Shown here piece after piece: positions 9,550 through 17,591 of a DNA stretch of 64,000 nt. The number at the start of each line of letters is the position of its first letter. Within the stretch, counting starts at the first letter, position 1. A program made the position numbers and the translations under genes. Location of the stretch: the NCBI RefSeq assembly GCF_022601735.1, contig NZ_JAKUMM010000003.1, positions 62,001 through 126,000 on the forward strand. Direction: 5' to 3'. Source of the DNA: Atopomonas sediminilitoris (GTDB lineage Bacteria > Pseudomonadota > Gammaproteobacteria > Pseudomonadales > Pseudomonadaceae). Below the pieces are notes generated by a model. It was not told the DNA's origin and made no database searches. It saw only the letters and a program-made list of their open reading frames with translations.

Positions 9550-9785
9550 ACCGTATTAACTAGGATCTAGAAGTAACAATCCAAGCACGCCGCTTTTACT
9601 TTTCTCTCAGTACGAAAAAGGCAACCCAAAACCCCATTCACCTAAGCTATTTGGCTCACTCGATAAGGTCCTAGGGAATTAGCCAGAATCTGCGCCGTAT
9701 TTGAGCAACCAACAGAATCCAACACTAGAGTGACGGCACGTAGTCGTGGTATGACTCTTTCTGCCCCATAGTATGGAGATCAGGG

Positions 9786-12383
9786 ATGTCGAATCTGGCT
9801 AACGGAAAGGTTTACGTAGACGACTTCGAAAAGTGGCTGAGCGAGCGAGGTCGTTGGTTACAGACAGCAGCAAAGAGGCTCATCGAACAGAAGCGGCCGC
9901 CGAATGAGGAGGAGCTTGCCGAGCTAGTGCTCCTCTGCAAGCTAGAGGCTGCTAAGCAGCAGGATCTCAGATTCGCTAGCGTAGCTCCAGGATCATTCTC
10001 TGCTGCGACCATAAGGCCGGTCGTTAGAGTTGAAGAGGTTAGCCAAGTCTTTGGTGTCAATGCGATTAAGCCGGGCGCGTCTCTTCAGTTCGGAGCGGGT
10101 AGCTTGACCGTGATTTACGGCCAAAATGGCTCAGGGAAGAGTGGTTATGCCCGGTTGCTTAAGCAACTATGCGGATCGCGTTCAAAGGATGAAATTCGTC
10201 CAAACGTCTTCAGCGATGAGCAGCACGCATGTAGTGCGCAATGCCGAATCACTGTCGATGGTATTCCCCGAGATATTAACTGGCAGCCTAATACCGAACC
10301 TCATCCTCAGCTTAAGCAGGCGCAGGTATTTGACTCAAAGGCTGCGTCTCAATATATGGGGAAAACAGAGTCGAGCTATGAGCCCAGCAGCATGCGGTTC
10401 ATCACTCTACTCATTCAGATTTCGGACAAGGTTTCTGCAGAGCTGACATCTGAGAAGGAAAAGCTTGTCAGCTCTCTTCCACAGTTTCCTGTGGATTTGG
10501 AAAATACTGCGGAAAAAAGCTGGCTGACTTCTTTGAAGGCTTCGGTATCCGCGGAGAAAATTGAAGCGTATTGCCAATTCCCTAAAGAGCTAGACGAAGA
10601 GCGAATCAAGGCTGAAGGCTTGCTGGCGGAAAAGGATATTACGGGCAGACTTGTTGCCATTGGAAAAGACAAAGTTGCAACCGAAAGCATCAAGCAGGCG
10701 ATGCGCACTCTGAAAGAGGGCCTATCGGACGAGAAAGCTGCTGCGCTATTCAAGTCGAAGAATGATGCAGAGGTAGCCAGGAAGGCAGCCAATGACGTCG
10801 CGCAAAAGGCCTTCGCCAATGCACCTCTTCAAGGGGTCGGTGAGGCTGCCTGGATGCTGATGTGGGAGCAGGCGCGCAACTATTCAGTTGCTAATGCTTA
10901 CCACGGCCACGAGTTCCCAGTGACAGCGGATGGCGCGCATTGCGTGCTATGCCAACAGGTGCTTACGGCAGATGCCGCATCACGGCTCAAGAGTTTCGAA
11001 TCATTCGTCACTGCCGGCCTCGAGACTGCGGCAAAAACGGCAGAAAGCGCTAATGCAGCTCTTGTAGCGAAGATAGTCCAGTTGCCGTCCATTGAAGATT
11101 GGATCACGAGGTTGACTCAGCTGCAGTTCGACGAACCGGTTGCTCGTAGCTGGCATGAGGCGCTGAAAAGCAGGCGTGCTCAGTTTGTTGAATGTGCTGC
11201 TGCAGCCGACCTATTGAAATTCGACTGGGAAGCTATTGATAACGCCTTGGAAAAGCGCGCCGTCGACCTGCTTGCAGAGGAGGTCAGCCTCACCCAGCTG
11301 CAGCAAGATGGGAGGCGACAAGAGCTCGAAACTCGGGTTAAGCAGCTCAAGGCGTTACAATGGTTATCCGAGAACAAGCCAGCCATCCTTGCGGAGCGTC
11401 AGCGGCTGGCCTCAGTGGAGCTGCTGGATAAAGCTGCACGGTTGACCGCAACCAATGCTCTGACGACCAAACGCAATGAGCTTGCAAAGACTGAACTTGA
11501 TGCTGGCTACCAGGCTCGCTTTGTTGCGGAATTGAAAGCACTTGGTGGTAGTCGGTTGCCGGTGGCCCCACAAAGCAAGGCTCAAGGAAAGGGTGTAATC
11601 ACGTTTGGACTCACCCTTGTCGGGGCTAGGGGAAATCACTCGCCTGAGGTCGTACTTAGCGAGGGTGAATTGCGAATCGTCGCGTTAGCCGCATTTCTGG
11701 CAGATACCACCGGTTCTAACCAGCTAGCTCCTTTCATCTTCGATGACCCGATTTCCTCCTTAGATCAGGATTTCGAAGAGCGGGTTGTGGCTAGGCTAAT
11801 TGAGCTGGCGAAGACCAGGCAGGTCATTATCTTCACGCACCGCCTGTCGCTGATTGCATTGGTCGAATCTGCGCTCAAAAAGCATGCGGAGAAGCCGGAT
11901 AACCCGAAGATCAACAACACAGTGCTATCTCTTCGGCGGCTGAATAAAATTGCGGGGATTTTGGCGCAGCACAACTTGCGGGATGCCAAGCCCGACAAAG
12001 CTATCAATGCAATTAGAGATCAGGTCGTTCCGCAGCTTAAGAAGCTTCAGGCGCAAGCCGATGCGGATGGATATGACCTTGCAGTGAAGAGTGCCTGTAG
12101 CGATTTTCGGATCATTCTTGAGCGAACGGTCGAGTTCATCCTCCTGCATGATGTCGTTGCCCGATTCAGAAGGGACGTCATGACCAAAGGGAAGTTGAGA
12201 GGGGTCGCTAAGGTTACGACTGCCGACTGTGACTACATTGACCGGTTGATGACCACATACTCGGTGTATGAACACTCGCAGGCAGACGAACTGCCTCAAG
12301 TTCCAGTTGAGCTCGACGTTTTCGAGCAGGATGTATTGGAGCTTGTATCGTGGATGGATGAGTTCAAGGGGCGCATTGTGTAG
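9786..12383 (+). CDS. RloC/PrrC-like AAA ATPase with zinc-hook motif, candidate anti-phage nuclease
   Basis: An 865-residue SMC/ABC-type ATPase. Walker A is GQNGSGKSG at 112-120. Long helical, coiled-coil-like regions flank a CVLC motif at 386-389 (zinc-hook-like). The signature LSEGE is at 624-628, Walker B FIFDDPISSLD at 650-660, and the H-loop histidine is His685. The C-terminal domain has an R-x3-E pair (Arg775, Glu779) and His830. This recalls the Arg-Glu-His triad of PrrC/RloC anticodon nucleases, though the Glu-to-His spacing is longer than in PrrC. Size and hook favour the RloC type. It is plus-strand, next to attL, AT-richer than its neighbours and outside the phage operons, typical of defence cargo. 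ATPase class is firm; tRNA cleavage is inferred. Confidence 0.7.
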   Translation: MSNLANGKVYVDDFEKWLSERGRWLQTAAKRLIEQKRPPNEEELAELVLLCKLEAAKQQDLRFASVAPGSFSAATIRPVVRVEEVSQVFGVNAIKPGASLQFGAGSLTVIYGQNGSGKSGYARLLKQLCGSRSKDEIRPNVFSDEQHACSAQCRITVDGIPRDINWQPNTEPHPQLKQAQVFDSKAASQYMGKTESSYEPSSMRFITLLIQISDKVSAELTSEKEKLVSSLPQFPVDLENTAEKSWLTSLKASVSAEKIEAYCQFPKELDEERIKAEGLLAEKDITGRLVAIGKDKVATESIKQAMRTLKEGLSDEKAAALFKSKNDAEVARKAANDVAQKAFANAPLQGVGEAAWMLMWEQARNYSVANAYHGHEFPVTADGAHCVLCQQVLTADAASRLKSFESFVTAGLETAAKTAESANAALVAKIVQLPSIEDWITRLTQLQFDEPVARSWHEALKSRRAQFVECAAAADLLKFDWEAIDNALEKRAVDLLAEEVSLTQLQQDGRRQELETRVKQLKALQWLSENKPAILAERQRLASVELLDKAARLTATNALTTKRNELAKTELDAGYQARFVAELKALGGSRLPVAPQSKAQGKGVITFGLTLVGARGNHSPEVVLSEGELRIVALAAFLADTTGSNQLAPFIFDDPISSLDQDFEERVVARLIELAKTRQVIIFTHRLSLIALVESALKKHAEKPDNPKINNTVLSLRRLNKIAGILAQHNLRDAKPDKAINAIRDQVVPQLKKLQAQADADGYDLAVKSACSDFRIILERTVEFILLHDVVARFRRDVMTKGKLRGVAKVTTADCDYIDRLMTTYSVYEHSQADELPQVPVELDVFEQDVLELVSWMDEFKGRIV

Positions 12384-12641
12384 GGAATTTGCAAATAGGT
12401 GCGCTGTGCCTATAGTGACGGCTCACATACTGTTATGGCGAGATCAAGTTATGAACCGCTCGGTAGCCGAGGCGATTGCCCTGCTCTAGCCCTTATCTTC
12501 CGCTCGCAACTTTTCCGCTTACCATCGAGACAATCCCTAGCAGCAAGATGCTTAGGGACTGGTCCAGACGGGCACAACACAGCCAGTGAGCACTCGCACA
12601 CTCAGTGCTATGCAATTAGTTTATAAGCTCTTAATAGGTCT

Positions 12642-12677
12642 AAAAACCCCAAGCGGCCAGAGACTGGCGGCTTGGGG
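12642..12677 (-). terminator. Strong terminator for the leftward HTH transcript
   Basis: The 516 bp from 12384 to 12899 contain no gene I can support. They hold a long hairpin (CCCCAAGC-G-GCCAG / CTGGC-G-GCTTGGGG, 13 paired bases with one mismatch, loop AGA). On the minus strand it is followed by TTTTTAG, so it should end transcripts arriving from the HTH gene at 12900-13571. It also lies 264 bp beyond the ATPase stop and could act in both directions. A second small hairpin (AAGGGC/GCCCTT) is at 12858-12876. Confidence 0.75.
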
Positions 12678-12899
12678 CTCGTCCCACCCCATACCCTCTA
12701 GGATGATGGCGTTTCGGCTAATCAGTTCCCCTTTCGCCTAGCCTGCAAAGGCCGCAATCAACCTTCCAAAAACGACCTGAATCGCGCCGTGGAAGCGGAT
12801 GGCTTTTCACGGGGCTAACCCCTAAAGGTATACAGATCAACGCGGATATGCCGCCGTAAGGGCTTAAGGTGCCCTTGTTCCGTTTGGGGTTTGATCAAA

Positions 12900-13571
12900 C
12901 TACCAGACAGCTGGGTACTCAACAACACCGCCCACTGAGAATCCATGATTCATCAATGCCTGCCGTAGCAAAAACGGCAACGAAAGACCTACGAGAGGGC
13001 TTTCGCTATTTAATTCTGTAGAGAGCTTATCTAAAAAGCTAATGAGTTCAGCACTACTTTTCTGATCTAATATTTCGGCAGACCAAAGTGCATCCTGGTC
13101 GCTCTCCAAAGCATACTGTGATGGGGGTTCAAGCTCTAATCTTCTCTGAATTACAACCCTGAATTTATCCACCCCCTGGTGGTGGACAATTAGCTTCATG
13201 GTTGGTGATTTTTTTTTCGACTTCCCAGCAAAATCACTCAACTTAAACATAACCTCGGAAAGAATGATTTTTCCTTCTACCCGAAAGAATGTCTTTGCCT
13301 GCGTGGTCAAGTCGAACGACCAATACATACGAAATGTATTTCTTCGTAACTTATGGCCATAGACCTCAAGCAGAGGCATTAACTGCGCTTCAGTCGCGTA
13401 CTTGCCCCCCTTGCTCCAAGCACTGACGATAGATTGTTGAACTCGACATTTTTCTGCAATTTCTCTCTGTGTCCAGCCGTCATTTAGGGCTAGACGAATC
13501 AACTGTCGCGTCAGCTTGAAAGGCTTTTTCTTAGCATTTTTCCCTGTGTTTGTATCAGACTGATGTTCCAT
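12900..13571 (-). CDS. XRE-like helix-turn-helix protein of unknown role
   Basis: A 223-residue protein. A lysine-rich start is followed by a helix-turn-helix at about residues 20-55 (LALNDGWTQREIAEKCRVQQSIVSAW is the core region). The C-terminal ~150 residues I do not recognise; they are beta-rich by eye, with MYWSFDLTTQ and KLIVHHQGVDKFRVVI. Start chosen at MEHQSD because AGGAGAG precedes it. It follows the 48-residue gene at 13618 by 46 bp with a hairpin between them, so both probably come from one promoter. It may be a regulator that binds the phased repeats at 13835-13862. Confidence 0.6.
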   Translation of the reverse strand: MEHQSDTNTGKNAKKKPFKLTRQLIRLALNDGWTQREIAEKCRVQQSIVSAWSKGGKYATEAQLMPLLEVYGHKLRRNTFRMYWSFDLTTQAKTFFRVEGKIILSEVMFKLSDFAGKSKKKSPTMKLIVHHQGVDKFRVVIQRRLELEPPSQYALESDQDALWSAEILDQKSSAELISFLDKLSTELNSESPLVGLSLPFLLRQALMNHGFSVGGVVEYPAVW

Positions 13572-13593
13572 GTCTCTCCTGCTCAGATAATAA

Positions 13594-13610
13594 GGGGAGC
13601 AAAGCTCCCC
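13594..13610 (-). terminator. Small hairpin between the 48-residue gene and the HTH gene
   Basis: GGGGAGC-AAA-GCTCCCC, a perfect 7-bp stem with a 3-nt loop, followed on the minus strand by TTATTAT. It lies after the stop at 13618 and just before the HTH ribosome binding site, and could act as a leaky terminator lowering HTH expression. Confidence 0.5.
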
Positions 13611-13617
13611 TAACACG

Positions 13618-13764
13618 TTAAGACTTTTTCCCCTGATTCATTGGGTGCTCAGGGTTCTTTTGCCAGCCAGTATGGCCGTGGTTTTTATCCCAGGTCTTGT
13701 TGGTGCCATTGGTGCCAGAGTTACGATTGTGGGCGTTTGCCTTGTCATTGCTCTGTTTGGTCAT
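13618..13764 (-). CDS. 48-residue hydrophilic small protein, unknown
   Basis: The start at 13764 is set by AAGGAG at good spacing. The product MTKQSNDKANAHNRN... is rich in Asn, Lys, Gly and His (TWDKNHGHTGWQKNPEHP), has no hydrophobic segment and ends with KGKKS-type basic residues (NQGKKS). I do not recognise a named family. It is the first gene of a two-gene leftward unit with the HTH protein, downstream of phased GTGAT repeats. The arrangement resembles a small effector paired with a regulator, but nothing in the sequence proves a toxin or antitoxin role. Confidence 0.55.
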   Translation of the reverse strand: MTKQSNDKANAHNRNSGTNGTNKTWDKNHGHTGWQKNPEHPMNQGKKS

Positions 13765-13834
13765 GTTGATGCTCCTTACCTCTGTGAGTAGAGAGCTCAA
13801 TCTATCAGTTGGAAAAAACACCACCACTGATCGT

Positions 13835-13862
13835 TTAGTGATGAACCGTGATAATTAGTGAT
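13835..13862. promoter_or_regulatory. Three GTGAT repeats phased at 10 bp
   Basis: TTAGTGAT, CCGTGAT and TTAGTGAT place GTGAT at 13838, 13848 and 13858, exactly one helical turn apart, about 75-100 bp upstream of the 48-residue gene start. The surrounding 13765-14104 stretch has no gene. Such same-face spacing is typical of a cooperative protein-binding site; the adjacent HTH protein is the obvious candidate ligand (inference). Confidence 0.5.
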
Positions 13863-14104
13863 ATTTCAACATCGTAGGGTTTTGCGCAAGCCAAAACCCG
13901 CTCTTGATACAGGCCAGAGGTGAGGCAATTACGCAGTATTGGCTGTCATGCGTAGGCTTTTCGCTAGCTCTCCCTGCCGGTGGGCCATCGGGGCATTTTC
14001 ATTGCTACAAACAATCCAAATAGGGCTCCCTGTCAGCTTGACTAGCTAGGCGATCAGGGATGGCTTTGATGGCCCCATCGTTCTGGCCGGGCATAGCTTG
14101 TGCC

Positions 14105-14908
14105 TTAAAGCCCTGCAAACAGCCCGCCCAGCTCAGCGGGCTGCCAGTTCATGATCACCAGTTCGCCCGTCACTTCGGCAGTGCCTTGGCGCTGGTTAGT
14201 GTTGCTGTAGCGGATATCAATGCGTTGCATATGAAAGCCGTCAAACGCTGCCCGGATGTCGGGATGGTCATTGATGCTGACCATCACTTTGCCTTTGCAG
14301 CGGCGCATGAAGTCAGCCATGCGGGTGTACTCAGCAAACGGAAAATCAACGCCGTAGCCTTCGGTCTGCCAGTACGGTGGGTCCATGTACAAAAAGGTAT
14401 GTGGCCGGTCGTAGCGTTCGGCACATTCCAGCCATGGCAGGTTTTCGACATACACGCCGGCAAGGCGCTGCCAAGCGGCTGAGAGGTTTTCTTCGATGCG
14501 CATAATGTTAGGCGCCGGCCCCGTGGTAGCGGTACCAAAGTTTTGCCCCGACACTTTGCCGCCAAAGGCGTGGTGCTGCAGGTAGAAGAAACGCGCGGCG
14601 CGCTGGATATCGGTGAGGGTTTCGGGGCGGGTGATTTTCTGCCACTCAAACAACTGGCGACTGGAAAGCGCCCATTTAAATTGCCGCACCAACTCTTCGA
14701 CATGGTTCTGCACCACGCGGTAGAGGCTGACCAAATCGCCGTTGATGTCATTAAGCACTTCAACGGGCGCGGGCTGCGGGCGCAGAAAGAACAGCGCAGC
14801 GCCACCGGCAAAAACCTCGACGTAGCATTCGTGCGGTGGGAATAGCGGAATTAATCGATCGGCAAGACGGCGCTTGCCGCCCATCCAAGGGATGATCGGT
14901 GATGTCAT
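14105..14908 (-). CDS. D12-class DNA adenine N6-methyltransferase (Dam-like), phage
   Basis: A 267-residue protein with the D12/Dam architecture: PWMGGKR at residues 7-13 (SAM-binding), VEVFAGGAALF at 30-40, LNDINGDL at 52-59 and the catalytic DPPYW at 176-180. It would methylate adenine N6; the target is not readable from the sequence, although GATC is common for the family. It is the last gene of the leftward late operon, after the spanin genes. It could protect phage DNA from restriction or alter regulation. There is no partner endonuclease beside it. Confidence 0.9.
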   Translation of the reverse strand: MTSPIIPWMGGKRRLADRLIPLFPPHECYVEVFAGGAALFFLRPQPAPVEVLNDINGDLVSLYRVVQNHVEELVRQFKWALSSRQLFEWQKITRPETLTDIQRAARFFYLQHHAFGGKVSGQNFGTATTGPAPNIMRIEENLSAAWQRLAGVYVENLPWLECAERYDRPHTFLYMDPPYWQTEGYGVDFPFAEYTRMADFMRRCKGKVMVSINDHPDIRAAFDGFHMQRIDIRYSNTNQRQGTAEVTGELVIMNWQPAELGGLFAGL

Positions 14909-15081
14909 AATTGCAAGCCTTGTACTGGATGGATAAACAGCTATAGGATTACCCCGCTTCGTGCACGAGGTAAGGGCCTTGGCTGGGCTTGCAGGTATGG
15001 TCTGCGAGTTCGGCGTGGTCAGTGGTGTTGCTGCACCGCTGGCCTCGCCCTTTTAGTCGGTGTTTTGCGATACGCCCCTGC

Positions 15082-15576
15082 CTATCGGTCGGGGCGTTTT
15101 TGTTGCTGGGTGGCGGCGGCGTACTGCTCACACGTCCGCCCTGCTATTCCGCGTCGGTCAGCTTCTGCCGCCATTGCTCTACCTTCTTGCTCCAGTTCTG
15201 CAAGCAGGTCGGCGAGCACAGTGGCTTGGTCTGGCCCTGTCGGGCTTCCAGTGGTAGCGCTGGCACAGCTGGCGGCTCGATGCTTGGCGGTGTCGAGTGC
15301 TGCGCGCAGGCCGTTAGCAGCAGCGCCAGCGGTAGCAGCATCAGTTTGACTTTGATCGATATGGCGTTGCGCATCACGGCGTATGCCCTCCACGGCGGTT
15401 TGACGGCGTTGTTCTTCACTGCGGGCTTGAGCCTGCGCGCTGGCGTATTGTTCGGCGTGGGTCAGCTCAAGCGCGGATAGCTTGGCCTGCCAGCGCCAGC
15501 CATTGACCAGCCAGCCGGCAGCAAAGGCCAAGGCCAGCACAACGGCCACGGCGATTAGGCGGCTTTGGGTGGGCAT
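15082..15576 (-). CDS. Inner-membrane spanin (Rz-like, DUF2514-type)
   Basis: A 164-residue protein starting MPTQSRLIAVAVVLALAF: one N-terminal membrane anchor, then a long charged helical region (residues 30-100) and a C-terminal GRTCEQYA motif seen in DUF2514 phage lysis proteins. Such proteins pair with an outer-membrane lipoprotein to fuse the two membranes in the final step of lysis. The partner gene is nested inside it in another frame (15144-15374). It overlaps the end of the endolysin gene by 22 bp, indicating translational coupling. Confidence 0.8.
   Translation of the reverse strand: MPTQSRLIAVAVVLALAFAAGWLVNGWRWQAKLSALELTHAEQYASAQAQARSEEQRRQTAVEGIRRDAQRHIDQSQTDAATAGAAANGLRAALDTAKHRAASCASATTGSPTGPDQATVLADLLAELEQEGRAMAAEADRRGIAGRTCEQYAAATQQQKRPDR
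15144..15374 (-). CDS. Nested outer-membrane spanin lipoprotein (Rz1-like)
   Basis: A 76-residue frame wholly inside the Rz-like gene. It starts MRNAISIKVKLMLLPLALLL and has a lipobox LLTAC at about residues 21-25, after which the mature part is proline-rich (STPPSIEPPAVPALP). Lipoprotein signal plus proline-rich stretch plus nesting in another frame of an Rz-like gene is the classic Rz/Rz1 arrangement. Start at 15374 preferred because it gives a normal basic n-region. It has two further cysteines (LCSPTC). Confidence 0.75.
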   Translation of the reverse strand: MRNAISIKVKLMLLPLALLLTACAQHSTPPSIEPPAVPALPLEARQGQTKPLCSPTCLQNWSKKVEQWRQKLTDAE

Positions 15577-16040
15577 ACGGCCTCCAGCGCTTGCGCATAA
15601 AGAGCATCCCATGTGCCGCGATGCGGTTTGCCGGGGCGCCATGTGCGCAGGTACAAGTCCCACGCGCCCCACACATCACCCAAAGCAGGCAGGCGTAACG
15701 GGTCGGCATACAGCAGTAGGCGCGCCATGCAGGCCGCCAGCACATCGTCATACTCGATGGCGTTGTGTACGCTGAGCGGGTCTGGTTCTACGCGGCAAAC
15801 GCCAACGCACTGTTTGGCAATGTCGCCCACCACGCTGTGCTTAAGCACTGCGCGCACGCCGTTAAGCTCAAACTGCCAAAACGACTTGGCCGGCCCGCCA
15901 ATCTGGCGGCGGTGGATAAAGCGCGACTCTTGCAAGCCTATGGCGAGCAGCATCACTTCGGCCTGCGGGCTTTCCATACGCGAAGGCAATAACGCGAGCG
16001 CAGGGCTTAGTGCCTGCGCCCGTATGTCGGGCAGGGTCAT
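15555..16040 (-). CDS. Phage endolysin, lysozyme/transglycosylase-like
   Basis: A 161-residue protein with a glutamate in IGLQESRFIHRRQ followed by GPAKSFWQFE. This Glu...Gly/Ser...WQF pattern is that of phage lytic transglycosylase-like lysozymes. It lies between the tail genes and the spanins, so it is the probable muralytic enzyme of the lysis cassette. No signal peptide is seen, so it should depend on the holin at 34934-35260, which is encoded about 19 kb away at the other end of the late operon. Assigned from pattern and context; the fold was not tested. Confidence 0.7.
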   Translation of the reverse strand: MTLPDIRAQALSPALALLPSRMESPQAEVMLLAIGLQESRFIHRRQIGGPAKSFWQFELNGVRAVLKHSVVGDIAKQCVGVCRVEPDPLSVHNAIEYDDVLAACMARLLLYADPLRLPALGDVWGAWDLYLRTWRPGKPHRGTWDALYAQALEAVCPPKAA

Positions 16041-16056
16041 GGGGATTCCTAGAGAG

Positions 16057-17577
16057 TTATTTAAGTAGTACGGCGGCGCGGGCTGACTTTATGTAGAACA
16101 CCACGGTATTGCTGTTGGCGGCCGTGCGGAAAAACCGTGCGCCGGGCGCGATGTAGGTTGCGCTGTAAATAAAGCCCAGATCGACCACGGTGGTCATCAG
16201 TATGTCGTCAATGTAGATATTGGCCGTCCACGGGCCTGACGTACCGGCACGGGTTAGGCTGATGCGTATTTTCTTTTTCTGGTTGGCGGTGATGCCGCCG
16301 GTTAAATCCACATAGGTGGGCACACCTGCTTCGCTGCGGTAGACGAACCGAAACTGTCCCGCGTTCTCGTTATCGGCCAGCGTTACGGCAAAGCCGCCGC
16401 CGTTATCGCCGGGCTTAATTGTTTTAGAAGCGGTCAAACCGCCCCCCATAGCTACGTAGTAAGGGTTGCTCGTGTCTGGGCTGGCGTTGCACTTAATGAT
16501 GTACTCGTACTCAACCTGTGCCACGTTGCTTAGGGCGAACTTAATAAAGTCATTCTCGGCGGCGTAGCTGCCTTCCAAAATAGAGCCCCCTGCCACAGCG
16601 GCAAAACTGGCCGCGTTCGCGCCGGGGATGAAGCCGTAAGCCGTGGCCGTCGCCGCGCTGTAACTCACCACAGAGCCACCATCGGAATACCCTGTTGAAC
16701 AAGTACGTGCGGGCGTGTAATTACCGAACGACGCCTGCGACACCGCAATGCCCACGTCTTTGAAGCGGTTTACATCCTCGGGCGTGACGGCGATTTCATG
16801 GGCAAAAAACTTTTGTAAGAAATTGGCTTTTGTAATGCCCTCGCCGCTGCCCCCACCACCACTCGCCGCCGCACTGATCACCGGCGCATTAGGGTTACTG
16901 CGGTCGATGATGATGTTGGCACCGGCGGTTAGCGTGGCCTCTTTACCAGCTATCTGAGCCTGTAGCTTGCCCAGCGCAGTCAACACGCTGTCAGCGGCAG
17001 TGATTGCGGCATTGGTGGCCGTGCTTAGGCCGGCCAGCACGGTGTCGCGCACCCGCGCTGCCGTGTGATAAAGGTTGCTCGCGCCTTCGTTTAGGCTGTC
17101 GGTGTCCGCGTTAGCCGTCGCCCCTGTTGCCACGCTTGCGAGTTTGTTTTTTTCGCTGTCGGTGTAGTCGTTACTGCTTAGCCCCTTGCCTGACTCGGTT
17201 GGCTGCCTTGCGGCGAGAGCACTTTGCAGGTCAGCCTGATTCGATAGCATGCCGCCGATCTGCCCCCAGTCTGTGCTGCTGGCTTGTTCATGCCGGCTTA
17301 GCGCTGCGGCGGTGAGGCGCATTTCTAATGCGGCGCCGGTTGCCCATGCGCTGACGGTGGTGCCTTCTTGGCCGCGCTCAATGGTGAGAGTTGCGCCCGA
17401 CACGGCGGTGATCTTGACCACCTCCAGCGTGCCGCCCTGCTCTAGCGTGGCCACGTAATAATCGGCGCCGCTTAGGCTTAGCTTGGCGGCGTCGGCGCTG
17501 TTGATCGGCACCGAAACGTCAGCCGCACTAATGCCGGCGGTCAGCACGGACTGCCAGTTGTTTAGATATTTCTGCAT
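16057..17577 (-). CDS. Tail fibre/distal tail-tip protein
   Basis: A 506-residue protein. The N-terminal ~100 residues (MQKYLNNWQSVLTAGISA..., TIERGQEGTTVSAWATGA) form a domain seen at the base of phage tail appendages. An Ala/Thr/Ser-rich, repetitive middle (residues 120-240) follows, then a Gly/Ser hinge near 240 (ASGGGGSGEG) and a beta-rich C-terminal domain, probably receptor binding. It is the last structural gene before lysis, the usual place for host-recognition proteins. The C-terminal domain is unrecognised and is the part most likely exchanged between phages. Confidence 0.7.
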   Translation of the reverse strand: MQKYLNNWQSVLTAGISAADVSVPINSADAAKLSLSGADYYVATLEQGGTLEVVKITAVSGATLTIERGQEGTTVSAWATGAALEMRLTAAALSRHEQASSTDWGQIGGMLSNQADLQSALAARQPTESGKGLSSNDYTDSEKNKLASVATGATANADTDSLNEGASNLYHTAARVRDTVLAGLSTATNAAITAADSVLTALGKLQAQIAGKEATLTAGANIIIDRSNPNAPVISAAASGGGGSGEGITKANFLQKFFAHEIAVTPEDVNRFKDVGIAVSQASFGNYTPARTCSTGYSDGGSVVSYSAATATAYGFIPGANAASFAAVAGGSILEGSYAAENDFIKFALSNVAQVEYEYIIKCNASPDTSNPYYVAMGGGLTASKTIKPGDNGGGFAVTLADNENAGQFRFVYRSEAGVPTYVDLTGGITANQKKKIRISLTRAGTSGPWTANIYIDDILMTTVVDLGFIYSATYIAPGARFFRTAANSNTVVFYIKSARAAVLLK

Positions 17578-17591
17578 GGGGTTTCCTCGGA

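Noticed and set aside
9542..9563. CTAGTTA/TAACTAG inverted repeat near attL
   Set aside because: It is too far from the crossover for a minimal serine-integrase attP and has no other support; it may be incidental.
14949..15131. Possible 60-residue gene between the Dam-like methylase and spanin
   Set aside because: It overlaps the spanin gene end in another frame, has no ribosome binding site and no recognisable pattern; kept out for lack of support.
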